In this document: positions 32,359-43,700 of the stretch, piece by piece
Layout of the letters: each line of letters begins with the position of its first letter
Numbering within the stretch: position 1 is the first letter of the stretch
Origin: Gadus chalcogrammus
Taxonomy: Eukaryota > Chordata > Actinopteri > Gadiformes > Gadidae
DNA: 64,000 nucleotides
Direction of reading: 5' to 3'
Assembly: GCF_026213295.1 (NCBI RefSeq)
Contig: NC_079415.1
Span: 21,410,847-21,474,846, forward strand
Program-made: the position numbers and the translations under genes
The notes under the pieces: generated by a model
What the model was told of the DNA's origin: nothing
Seen by the model: the letters and a program-made list of their open reading frames with translations, nothing else
Databases searched by the model: none

Positions 32359-33003
32359 TTAAGGCATGATGCCACCATAGGTTTGCAGAGGACTATATAC
32401 AATATGCACACTGAACGCATGATGCCACAATAGGTTTGCAGAGGACTGTATACAATATGCACACTGAAGGCATGATGGCACAATAGGTTTGCAGAGGACT
32501 GTATACAATATGCACACTGGAGGCATGCTGGCACAATAGGTTTGCAGAGGACTGTATACAATATGCATGCACACTGAAGGCATGATGCCACAATAGGTTT
32601 GCAGAGGACTGTATACAATATGCACACTGAAGGCATGATGCCACAATAGGTTTGCAGAGGACTGTATACAATATGCACACTGAAGGCATGATGCCACAAT
32701 AGGTTTGCAGAGAACTATATACAATATGCACACTGAAGGCATGTTGCCACATTAGGTTTGCAGAGGACTATATACAATATGCACACTGAAGGCATGATGC
32801 CACAATAGGTTTGCAGAGGACTATATACAATATGCACACTGAAGGCATGATGCCACAATAGGTTTGCAGAGGACTATATACAATATGCACACTGAAGGCA
32901 TGATGCCACAATAGGTTTGCAGAGGAGACTAAATACAATATGCACACTGAAGGCATGATGCCACAATAGGTTTGCAGAGGACTATATACAGTATGTACAC
33001 TTA
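32359..33003. repeat. minisatellite, about 53-bp unit, about 12 copies, in second hAT
   Basis: The unit runs GCATGATGCCACAATAGGTT TGCAGAGGACT(A/G)TATACAATATGCACACTGAAG. Copies differ by a few substitutions and a GCAT insertion (about 32566). Contiguous units, no spacers. Confidence 0.95.
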
Positions 33004-33392
33004 AAAGGGTGGGGGGGAGGTTGTGAGGGTCTGTAACCAGTGTCCACCTCACGGGAAGGAGGGGGTGGGGGGGTTGCGAGGGTCTGTAACCAGTGTCCAC
33101 CTCACGGGAAGGAGGGGGTGGGGGGGTTGTGAGGGTCTGTAACCAGTGTCCACCTCACGGGAAGGAGCGGGTGGGGGGGTTGTGAGGGTCTGTAACCAGT
33201 GTCCACCTCACGGGAAGGAGGGGGTGGGGGGGTTGTGAGGGTCTGTAACCAGTGTCCACCTCACGGGAAGGAGGGGGTGGGGGGGTTGTGAGGGTCTGTA
33301 ACCAGTGCCCACCTCACGGGAAGGAGGGGGTGGGGGGGTTGTGAGGGTCTGTAACCAGTGTCCACCTCACGGGAAGGAGGGGGGGGGGTGAG
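33004..33392. repeat. minisatellite, about 60-bp G-rich unit, about 6-7 copies, in second hAT
   Basis: The unit includes GGTTGTGAGGGTCTGTAACC AGTGTCCACCTCACGGGAAGG followed by a G-run (AGGGGGTGGGGGG). It directly abuts the previous array. The transposase terminal exon starts about 30 bases right of it on the minus strand. Confidence 0.95.
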
Positions 33393-33423
33393 AGAGACTA
33401 GTAAGAGAGCTCTTGGAAAACTC

Positions 33424-35915
33424 TTACTTGTAAAGGAACTTTGCTCGTCTGTCTTTCTGACTGGCAAATTTCTCAATTACTCTTTTGTTGAAATCTGGAA
33501 TGTCCCTTGTGAGTTTTTTCTCTATAGAGAGCATAGCCAGAGCATTGAGGTGATCTTGTGCCATAGTGTTCCTAAGGAAAGTCTTTATCCTCTTTAAGGT
33601 GGAGAAGCATCTCTCCGATTCTGCTGTTGACATTTGTGTGGTGATGAGGATCTTGAGAAGACTTACAGTTTCGCTGAATGCGTCTTGCAGGTTATTTCCC
33701 ATTAGAACCTGAAATAGAGCCAGTGCTCCACTGCAGCCCTTGAAGTCCTCATGGTCGTAGATCAGGGACAGTTCTGTTTTAAGCCTGCCTTTGTCCAACA
33801 TGGGATAGGCATCCACCGTGGTTTCCAGCGCTGCATCTGGGAACTTTCTGCTGTGTTGTGGGAACAAGTCACCTTGCAACAGAGTAGCACTGATGAGATG
33901 CTTGGTGAAAGAAAACCTCTCCTTGGCATGGCTCATAATGGTGTCACAGACCTATGAAATAATAACCACAGAAAACATGTTCCAGTTCAACAATACAATA
34001 AAATCAGCATATTCCTACCAGTTATTTTTTTAGCAAGTAAAGCTAACAGTAATAATTAAAAAACATAAATGTGGAGAAAAAAATGACTGTCTGCATACTC
34101 CAGTAGATATACAGTAAACATAGTATGTCTAATAATGACAACTCTGAATACAAAAATGTGCAAACAATATACATATAGGCTAGTGGAATACAGAAAAAGA
34201 AGTGGATTACCGCTATTGCCAGATGCTGTTGGGTTTCTTCCTCCATTGCCCTCCGTTTCTTCGCGGGTGGTCCCTGTACAGGTCCCCTATAGTCCTCATC
34301 CTCAACAAGAGAAGGAACAGTGTCCCTGGTCCAAAACAATTTTCACAAGTCACTGTCCATCCTGAAATTACTCTAAGAAACTACTCACTAGAAACCAAAT
34401 TGCTGATCAAATAAATCCAGAACTGTATTAAAGTATGTGCTGTTGTTGTGTTGGACCTAGTCAATGTCATCTAGATTCATCACATATAAATTCACTAGTC
34501 CAACATGGTGAAATTGTGATATTTATGAGAGATTATATTGTGCTCAGCCATGTGGATTCATGTTTTTACTGAAGGCTACATGTAAGCATGTTTTAAGCAA
34601 ATATGTAAAATCATAGCTTACCTGATGGCCTGTATGCTTTGAGTGAACTTTTGGGTGATCCCTGCGATGAAGACAGAGTCTATGTTCCTCTTCTGCAGCT
34701 GGTTAAAGAGCATGTCTACATGTGGCATGATCTTGTGAAATAATGCCAAGAAAAAACAGAAAGCCTCGTCTTCCAACATTCTCAATAAACCCCCAGCCTC
34801 TCTCTTCGACATGGCATCAAAGTCTCCTCTGTCTCGAATGATTTGGAAGCACTTAACCAGTTCATCTTTGTGCTCGTAAACTGTGTTAACAGCACGTCTG
34901 TGGAAGTTCCATCGCGTTGTTGAAGCACCCGGGAGTCGACGACCCACCACTTCATCCAGCACTGCCGTTTTCGTTTGAACGACTTGTGGAAAAAAGAAGA
35001 AAAACCCCCAATATCTGAAAAAAACTGGCCGATCTTGGAAATATTGGATGTTGCCTGCTGCATGATGAGGTTCAACTCATCATGCAGCAGGGTGAGTTGG
35101 AGGTGCACCTGGAAAACGCACCTCCAACTTGTAGTCTGCTTGTTTCACCTCTTCCAAAATGCAGTCTCTGAGAACTGACAACATGCAGTCCAACAGTTCA
35201 TTTTGCACGGTCTTCGAAGTGCCTTTAAAAACGGTGGCGTTTTCCAGGTGCACCTCCAACTCATGGTCAATGGAGGCCATGAGATCAATTAGACCTCGGA
35301 AAATGCCTGGATTTTCTGATTTGTCACTCTCATCATGACCACGCAGAGCAAGTTCAAAGGCACCACAAAATTTCACAGCATCGATGATCTTTGACAAAAT
35401 ATGACGATTCCTGTCCACCTCCTCATTGTGCCTTCTTACAGCAATGCGGTGTCCCTCATCTAGCTGTGCAGCTATGCTAATTTGCCCGAGCATGGCTAGC
35501 TTCACACAGTTGTTCATATGAACTCTTGCTCGCTCGTGTTTCTTGATCCGTTCTGACAGATGTTTCAGATCTGTCACCCCTGTCTGTGTCCATGAATTAT
35601 CACACGCACCAGTTTTGATGCAAGTATGCAAGGAAAACAAAAAATTGCATTGGCATCCCCACAGCTAGTTAACCAAGCCTTTCGATCGAACCAACCTCGG
35701 GAAAAACTTCTCTTGTAGGAGGCTTTATCCTTTTCTCTTGTTTCTTGGTTAATGTTAACTTCTGGCTTGTCTGGTCCGAGTTCTTTTACATGCAGTTTTT
35801 CTGCGAATGTTCTTCTTTCAAAGGGATTCAAAAGTAAAGATTTAACTGAATTAGGGCGTAGCTGAACTCCCATGGAAACAGTGATAGCAGCACTCGAAGT
35901 CGCCATGTTGCTCAT
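33424..35915 (-). pseudogene. hAT transposase (ZMYM1-like), exons or fragments, core deleted
   Basis: Start MSNMATSSAAITVSMGVQLR at 35915, with DKASYKRSFSRGWFDRKAWL and a TTF-finger-like NAIFCFPCILASKLV; frame change near 35640 to DLKHLSERIKKHERARVHMN and the DUF4371 region (NRHILSKIIDAVKFCGAFEL, RGHDESDKSENPGIFRGL, DCILEEVKQADY). Then the sequence jumps to HDELNLIMQQATSNISKIGQ and LPGASTTRWNFHRRAVNTVY: the segment with the first catalytic aspartates is missing at about 35120. The later pieces (34339-34230; 33936-33424 with TAESERCFSTLKRIKTFLRN, the dimerisation region) are separated by intron-like gaps. It cannot encode an active enzyme. Confidence 0.85.
35093..35119. repeat. 27-bp inverted templated filler at deletion junction of hAT
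   Basis: Bases 35093-35119 are the exact reverse complement of 35237-35263 (TGAGTTGGAGGTGCACCTGG and on). They lie precisely where the transposase coding sequence loses its catalytic core. This is the signature of gap repair with local template copying. Confidence 0.8.
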
Positions 35916-36357
35916 CTCTGCGGTACTTGCAAATGCGCGGTTACGCGCAGTGGACGGTGCACTGCGCTTGGGGCTGAATCTTCAGCGCCCCAAAGCCACA
36001 AAATTCGACGACGCTGATTGGCGGAATTATGTACTTTTCTGCCTAGCAACGGGAGAACCATTGGCTAATCATTCAGGCTTGTGGGGCTGAGCGAAAGGCG
36101 CCCCACGGAAGTAATCTGCTTCACCAAAATGAACGTTGAACATGTAAGTGAATGAAGATTTAATTATGGGGTATAATATCTAAAGATATTCTAAAGTAAA
36201 TTCATTATTCAAATGCAATTAAAATAAGATTGATTCTCAAAATTAGAAAGATTATTAAAATATATATATATTATATATATATATATTTAAAAAAAAAAAG
36301 ATTGCCGGTCGGCGGGAGGGCGGCGCCCCAGCGCCCTCTATAGGCGAGCCGCCACTG

Positions 36358-37175
36358 CCAGCCAAGTATTAGCCGAACCATTCCAGCAGTTTTGGCAGCT
36401 ATAATGTCCCTCTCCGAACGTTATATTAAATTCCCATATAATAACGATCAGCAAACTGGAATCAAACGGGATTTTTATGCTATTGCTAGGTTTCCAAATG
36501 TGATTGGTGCGGTTGATTGTACCCATGTGCATATGAAGCCACCCTCTATTAATGATTACGCGTACATCAACCGCAAAAGCTACCATTCAGTTAATGTTCA
36601 GATTATTTGCGATGCCAGAATGTCAATCCTGAACATGGTAGCCCGATGGCCTGGGGGAACGCACGATTCTTTTATTTTCCAAAATAGCAACGTTGGGCAT
36701 CGTCTACATCAGGGCACACTACATGGTCAGAGCATCTCCTCGGAGAGTTACGCTGCAGTCACACTTTTTTTTCCTTTTAAGACATCGCACTAAAAGTTTG
36801 ATGTGATTCATCTAGGTGACAAAGGCTATGCCCTGAACGAGTACCTGATAACTCCTCTGGCTCATCCGAACACGGATCAGGAGCGCAACTTCAACAGCGC
36901 TCACACGCGCACAAGGGCAACAGTGGAGCGATGTATAAGGCCTACTCAAGGGCAGGTGGATGTCCATCGGGTCAGCGGGGGGAACGTTGCTCTACAGCCC
37001 AGAAAATACCTGCAATATTATTTTAGCATGTGGGGTTCTGCATAATATTGCGCTGGCAAATGGGGTGCCATTTGCCGACCTGCAGCCAGATGACCCGATG
37101 CCCAGAGATCCCTGGCCACAGGCGCCACATGCTCGAGCTCTACGACGAAGGGAGGATTTAATTCGGCTCTTCTAA
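36358..37175 (+). pseudogene. Harbinger transposase, C-terminal DDE piece
   Basis: Continues PSISRTIPAVLAAIMSLSER, then DDE_Tnp_4 motifs VIGAVDCTHVHMK (first D), WPGGTHDSFIFQNS, IHLGDKGYALNEYLITPL (second D) and ATVERCI (E). The tail reads CGVLHNIALANGVPFADL and ends RREDLIRLF before the TAA at 37173-37175. At least one stop (about 36791) and frame changes (about 36770 and 36945) break it. Confidence 0.85.
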
Positions 37176-37178
37176 TAT

Positions 37179-38108
37179 TTAAAGGGTAAGCAATAAGTTT
37201 ATCTTTTGGTTAAAAACAAGACGGAGATCAAAGTACAGCAAACAAATGTATTTATTCTTCAAGTTCTCATTGATTAGTTTCAATGTTTCATTAATCGCTA
37301 ACAGAGAGTTATTGATGTCCACCATTGACCTGCATATCTCTGTTTGTTTGTCCAGGACCTCTGCAGTCAAGACCGATGAGTGCAAACCAGCAATTCGGCC
37401 AGACACGCGTTCCGGCTCCTTCAACTGGGCTTGGCTCTTTTCCCATTTTGGATGAATCTGCTTGCATTTCATCTTTAAAAATAAAAAGCAATCATGAGAT
37501 TATTTGTGCCATTACTTTGTAACACGGAAGCTGTAGATATATATTTTTTAAATAATTGCAAAGGCCTTTTTACCTCCATGACTGGTCTGGAGTGCATCGG
37601 TGTCTCCTCCGCCACTTATGCCCGAAATGGAGGGAGACTCGATGAGACCAGCCACTGGCTCCTCAAATGCCGTCAGTTCAAGGCTAGGGTCCACCCTGGC
37701 TCCTCCCCTTTCTTGCTTGGTCCGCTTCACAGTCGCAACACGTTTTTTGGTGCTGAGCTTCATGTCGGACCATTCTTTCTTCACCTTATTCGGAAAAAAA
37801 TAACTTTAACGCAATGCAAACAATAGCATATATGTGAAATGTTTTAAGCTAGATAACAGAAATTTTACATTTAATTTATTATTTAATTAAATTAATTAAC
37901 AAACCTCTTCCGTAGCCCGATGAACATTGGAAACACTATTCACTGCAACAATTATTTCCTTCCATATGGCATTATTTTGCTTGCCTTTAATGCCAGCTTT
38001 TAGGCTACCAAACAAAACCAGACGGTTCGCATCCACCAAAGACACGAGCGTCTCCATTTCGGTCTCGGAAAAATTCCTCTTTTTTTTTGACGTAGGACGT
38101 TTCTCCAT
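37179..38108 (-). pseudogene. Harbinger Myb/SANT-like DNA-binding protein gene, three exons
   Basis: Minus-strand exon 1 (38108 to about 37908) starts MEKRPTSKKKRNFSETEMET and continues as a Myb/SANT-like trihelix (NAIWKEIIVAVNSVS), ending before a GTTTGT donor. Exon 2 (about 37785-37573) has VKKEWSDMKLSTKKRVATVK with donor GTAAAA. Exon 3 (about 37472-37179) reads HPKWEKSQAQLKEPERVSGR and a coiled-coil-like tail (ICRSMVDINNSLLAINETLK). Two frames are open in exon 3, so the splice phase is uncertain. In Harbinger elements such a protein binds the transposon ends and brings the transposase to the nucleus. It converges with the transposase gene. Confidence 0.65.
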
Positions 38109-38332
38109 GTCGTAAAAGTTAGGGGCGAGACTTCTGAAGACGTGCTTTTATATGGGCGTGTTACGTTAATTACGATCGATCTCAGCCGCCGTATTTATCA
38201 ACACCAAGATCCTTCGTACGCTGGGATTGGTGTGATACGAAAGTTTCGTGAATCTCACGTGGGTCCTATCGTAAGATGAATCATGCGTTCAGATTTGCAC
38301 TCATTTCTACGTTTGTTTGATAAATGAGGGCC

Positions 38333-38534
38333 ATTATGTGTATTTATACAATTGAGTAGTTCAAAGATAGAGCAGTTCAAAGATAACCGGCTTAGAGACA
38401 GATTTCAGTGTGATGTTAGACAGAAGAGCACAATCACTCCCCCCCCCCCACACACACACACACACAATAAACAGCCAGGTGCTGTATTACAGTGACGTGT
38501 ATGGGTGTATTTTAAGAGCAACTGAGCTGCTTAG

Positions 38535-38624
<90 letters not shown>

Positions 38625-39331
38625 GCCCAGCACTGCTCGAGGCTGTAAAACCACAACAATGTCTGGACTTGCCTGAGAGTCAGACAATATAGGAAAGGAC
38701 CTTGAAGTATTCAGAGAGCAATAAAGATGGTGAGCCAACCACCAAGAACCCTGGATTTCATTGAATGTTTACAGAATTTGTAATGTTTAAAGATTTATAT
38801 TTCAGTATGGATAAATCCAACTGTGGGGAAAGGAGGATTCACAGCTAAAGCTGAGAGCCGAAGACTCCATCAGTACAGCACGATGGGTGGAGTCCAGCTT
38901 TAATAATCCAAAAGATCTACCATGTTCCAATTTGAGAATATTGAGATAGAACGATTTTCTATCCTGTCAAGTGGGCGTCGTATTCAAAAGATGCCTCCAG
39001 AAGTATTTTTTTATCAAAACAACATTCACCCAAACAACACCTTCTAACTTTAAAATATTTTATTTGTATTAATATCCGATTACACTCAATATCAGTAGAA
39101 ATTATTTATAATCCTCTCTGAGTTTACAAGAATAATAAGTGATTAATAATCATAGATAAATTAAAGTAATTGATTGAAAGCCAACTGGACCAATAGCAGC
39201 GTAGGCATAGGCACACCCCCCCCCCCCCTCCTCCACCACACTCCCAGATGTTGAAAGCTGGGAATATATTTAGCATGACACACATTGTCTAAATGTCAAC
39301 GACCACTGTGTAAGTGAGTGTATCTACATAC

Positions 39332-39428
<97 letters not shown>

Positions 39429-40777
39429 TGTGTGTGTGTGCGTGTGTCTGTGTGTGTGTGCGTGCGTGCGTGTGTCCCAACAGATTAGTTGGGTAAGAGG
39501 GAGTTCATTGAGGTGATGGATGCACGGTTAATCCTTCCTCCTTCAGATACCTTAATCCTTACTGCGTCTCACCATTTTCCTTTAAAGTATTTGGACTAAA
39601 ATAGTTCTTGATCAGGAAAGATAATGACACAGATGCCCAAAGTGTTGGCAAGGGACTGATTTGATCATATATGTTGGAAAGAATGGTCTCACTTTCTTTC
39701 ACACGCTCTCCTAACCCCGGAGACGTCGAGGCTCTTGCCCTCACAGAAAACGGTTCCCACCCGCGCTGCACACAGGATAAACAGTCCAGTCACACACGCA
39801 AACTAATTTGGGCAACTATGTGAAGACGGCGCTATTTTAAGTAACTGTGTTTGCCAAAGTACAACTCATTGAATCGTTATCTGTAGGCTATAGAAATCTG
39901 TAATAGAGCACATTAAGGGAATTTGTTTCTCTGGGGAATGTGCAAAGTTTGTGGCAGTTGTAATGATCTGGTTTCAAAGTATGTTTCAGTTCCAAGAGTG
40001 TTATTAACGTTATCAGGACAAACTGCACACAAAATACAGCAAATACCCAAGTGATGCTCAGTTACAAAGACTTTCCTCCAACTTTTCCTCAGCGGTAAAT
40101 GATAGCACCTTTGGTTCCCTTGAGGAAAGTCTGTTTATGGCAAAGTGATACATTCACACCCTGTAGACGGACTGGCCAGAACAAACAAAAAACACGTTTC
40201 TGTTCAACAGTTTGACGCACAAGGTAGACCGAGTAATGTACATATTTAATAATAAACACCCAATCTTTTCTTCTGTCATTGTCCAAAGCACCAGTAGGCT
40301 GTAAGAAGTAGACTCACATCTTGAAAATATTGGTGTAAGAATACGATTTTCTCCTAAAATATACAAATAAAAGTATAGTAGGCCTGTGCCATTTGGTATA
40401 TGAATATGACAATGAATCTATTGTGTGAATAAATTAGGATTTCAAGTGTTTCAGCTTCACCCTTCTGAACAACCGTGGTCGCTGCAGTAATCCCCAAGAA
40501 TCACTGAGCCAACGTCTCAAGAGTGTATCATCTGTGAGAGCCCACACCCAGTCTCTGGACGGGCTCCTTCTGCGGGGATTAAGTGCTTTCAGTGTTTGTT
40601 GAAGTATTTCTTCAGGAGAGGGGTTCGGGGGAGTCAGGGCTGATCAGTTTGTTGGCCCTAAACATCTCCTACAAGTCAGAATTCAACCAACAGTTTCCTC
40701 GGCAGGGGAGGGGGGGCAGTTCTGGGAGGGGGCGGTGGTGGGGCTGGGGATCTGAGGGGATTTGAGGGGGTCCGGGT
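38333..40777. other. intergenic sequence with microsatellites, no gene recognised
   Basis: Contains (CT)n at 38537-38622, an (AT)n(TG)n compound repeat at 39333-39478, a CA run near 38450 and a poly-C near 39218. I saw no conserved coding sequence, TIR pair or LTR. The 3' UTR of the RP1L1-like gene presumably occupies the part next to 40777. Confidence 0.6.
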
Positions 40778-43700
40778 CTAGAGGTCGTCCAGCTCCACGT
40801 CGCCCTCCCTCTGCTTGCGTCGCTTGACCCGTGCCGGGGAGCGGCTTCTCCTTTGGCCGCGGCCGCTGACCCCCACACCCCCGGACACTCCGTCGGGGGG
40901 CCGTGGCTTGGGGGCCACGACCGGCTTGGGGGCCACAATCGGCTTTGGGGCTGCGACCGGCTTGGGGCCGGTGTGGGTGGAGGAGGCGGGAGGAGGGGAG
41001 ACCAGGTCCTCCATGGAGCCCGGCTGGGACTCCACCGAGCTGCGGGTGACTTGCTGTGGGAGGCGCTGGATCGCCCCCGCCTCCTTCTCCTCCTCCTTCT
41101 CTGCATCACTAATGTCGTTTGCTCCGCCCGCTTCCGACGCATCGTTGCTCTCTGGCTGCTTCGTCTCACCGCCCAAGTCCTCGCCATCCGCCTCCTCTCC
41201 CATCGTCACGCACACCGTCGGAGTCACTGCTCGCGCCGACTTGGGAGAGAAGTTTCAAAATAAAAGTTAACGCTTTAACCTCCCATTGACAGTGGTCCAC
41301 TAGGCAGTCTAGAGCTATGCTAGTAGAAAATGCTCATTGAGGCATTTTTGGCATTTTTTAAAAAGTATCGGTATCAACACAGTACCTCTTCCTCCTCTCC
41401 TCCTTCCTTCTCCTCTTCCGTGTTGACCTCAACAGGGGAATCTTCTCTGCCCTCATCGTCACCTTCCTCCTGGGCTACTCCAATGAGCTGCTGCTCCTCC
41501 TCCACGGTGGTGGGCTCCTCGCCACTCGCCACCACTTCATCTGACGTCACTTCCTCTGATGCCTCCTCCTCTTCCTCTCCCTCCCTGCTCTCCTTCTTCT
41601 CTGTCGTCTCTGCTTCCTCCTCGGGCTTGGAGTCGGAGACCATGCACTCTTGGCAGATTTCTTCCTCCTCCTCCTCTTCATTTTCTTCTTCATCGTCTCC
41701 TTCCTGTTGCTCTGATGTTTTTCCACTCTCATCGGCTTCATCAGGTGTCGTTACCTCGCCTCCTTCCTCCCCCTCCTCCCCATCTCTTACCTCCTCTACC
41801 TCCTCCGCCTCGACCCTCTCCTCCTCCACCTTCTCTGCCTCTTCGCTCTCCTCCTGCTCTACCTTCTCCTCCTCTGCTTCTACCATCTCCTCCTCTCCCT
41901 CTTCCTTCTCCTCCTCTACGTCCCCCTGGCACTGGCCGCCACACTCGCCCGCCTGCTGTTCATCCTCCTCAACTTCCCCTCCTCCTGTACTTCCTGTCCC
42001 CTGTACAGCGTTTCCTTCCCAAGCCCCATCACCTTCATCGTCGACAGCCCCTATTTCATTCTCTCCCTCTCCTTTTCCTGTTTCCTCCTCCTCTGCCTCC
42101 AACTCCTCCTCTTCCTCTTCCTCAGGAATCGTCTCTACCAACTCCGTCGCCATCTCCATCTTCAGCTCCTCCTCTTTCTCCTCCTCCTCCTCCTGGACAA
42201 CCTCCAGGTTGTTGTCCTCCCCCTCCAGCTCCAGTGCCCCGGCACCGTCGCTGTCGCCCACTGAAGGGTGCCCCTGCAAGGGTGAGGGTGTGGCCCTGGG
42301 GGCCAGGGCATCGGTTTCTGGGTCCCTCCTCAGCTGGAGGATCTTGCGGAGGTCAAAGTCCATCCTGAGTGGCGCGGGCGTGGCTGGCGTGGGCGGGGTC
42401 CTGGCCGGCCGTGCGGCCAGCTTCTTGCGCACGCATGCGTCGCACGGGCAGTACTCGTCGTCACTGCGCTCGTCACTGAACTTCTCACCGTCGCTGAGGG
42501 AGTCGGCCGTCTTCGGCTGGTTCTTCATGACCTGGAAGGAGAAGGAGAAAGGAAGCTCTTAGTAAATCAGTTGGTCTGGTTTTATTCATGCATATTATTT
42601 TTATTTAGGTATGTCTATGGGCAGAAGAGAAGAACACTAACCCCCAAAAGCTTAGCAGGTCAATACGTGTGTGTGCGTGTGCGTGTGTGTGTGTGTGTGG
42701 ATATGTGCTTGTGTCTGTCACGGTCAGTTATGCCAGTAACGTGTTACTTAGATTACTAGCCCTGGACCACTTTTTTCAGTAACGAGCATAGGCGTCGATT
42801 ACGCCGGGGACGCGTCCCCATCAGATTTCGTCAGGATTCATTTGTACCCACCACTTATAAAAAAATAAATAATAATCGAGTTGAATTATTATGGATTATT
42901 ACACGGCGCTTCTACTCCGGCGCTTGACTGCTGTCAAGGAAAACAAAGGACTTTTTGCCTCTAATGACGTCTTAGGTATCACTCCTCAAGTAGTCCGGTA
43001 ACTTATCAACCCCAGCGTGTTCGGTTGCTAAGCGACATCAACGTCTTTGGCTGACTATTTCTCTGTTGATCAACACTACGAATGCTGGCAACAAATAAAT
43101 TGTAAACAGACACACCATGTGAAGTTATTTTTTTGGCAAGTAGCCGTCTAATAAGCGGGATAATGTATAGAACGTCGCCGGTCATTAGGCCTATCGAAAA
43201 TAAGCCCCTTCAGGGCGAAGCAAGACACCTTCGCTGCGCGTCGATGTGCTGTTCACCCTGTCTGGGCTTATTTTCCCGATAATGGCCGGCGTTCTATGCA
43301 TTATCCCTTACTTATTACACGGCTCTTCTCAATGCTGTAGACGGCCCCATTCACTTGCATGGCCCTTCCCAACGGGTGACTATTTCTCTGCTGATCAACG
43401 CTACGAATGATAGCAAATACATTGGAAAATGTATTTTTTCTATTTGGCAAGTAGCCTTTACTAATAATACCAATACTCTTTGGCTGGGATGATGAGGCAT
43501 CAGACAATCAAGTCATTCTAGCCTGAATACATAGGTAAAAAGCACCAGGTTGCTAGTACCATGGACAGTATCAGAACCACTGGTGTAGCCCACTTATTTT
43601 TCAGTCAGCAATGCGTACACCCACTTCTAAATCCCCCCAGATGCGCACCATTCAGTAGTATCTGCAAACCAAATTGCCCTGTGCGTTCACACCAAACGCG

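Larger units (their letters stand above)
31861..36357 (-). mobile_element. hAT transposon (second), inserted in Harbinger, with catalytic-core deletion
   Basis: Ends CAGTGGCGGCTGGTGG (31861) and, reversed, CAGTGGCGGCTCGCC (36357), with 8-bp target duplication CCAGCCAA at 31853-31860 and 36358-36365. It is 4497 bp, with a ZMYM1-like transposase on the minus strand, a TG microsatellite and two minisatellite arrays towards the left end. Confidence 0.9.
22201..38332 (+). mobile_element. PIF/Harbinger element split by nested insertions (16.1 kb span)
   Basis: Ends are GGCCCTCATTTATCAAACG at 22201 and its reverse complement (with one extra T) ending TGAGGGCC at 38332, flanked by ATT on both sides (22198-22200, 38333-38335), a 3-bp duplication as expected for Harbinger. 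It carries the two genes of autonomous Harbinger elements: a DDE transposase on plus, in three pieces, and a Myb-like DNA-binding protein on minus. About 2.7 kb is Harbinger sequence; the rest is a LINE insertion (22809-31779) and a hAT insertion (31861-36357). Confidence 0.85.

Noticed and set aside
41330..42562. 410-codon plus-strand frame rich in serine
   Set aside because: It is the antisense of the glutamate-rich exon of the RP1L1-like gene (GAG/GAA read backwards as CTC/TTC); the minus strand has domain homology and splice sites.
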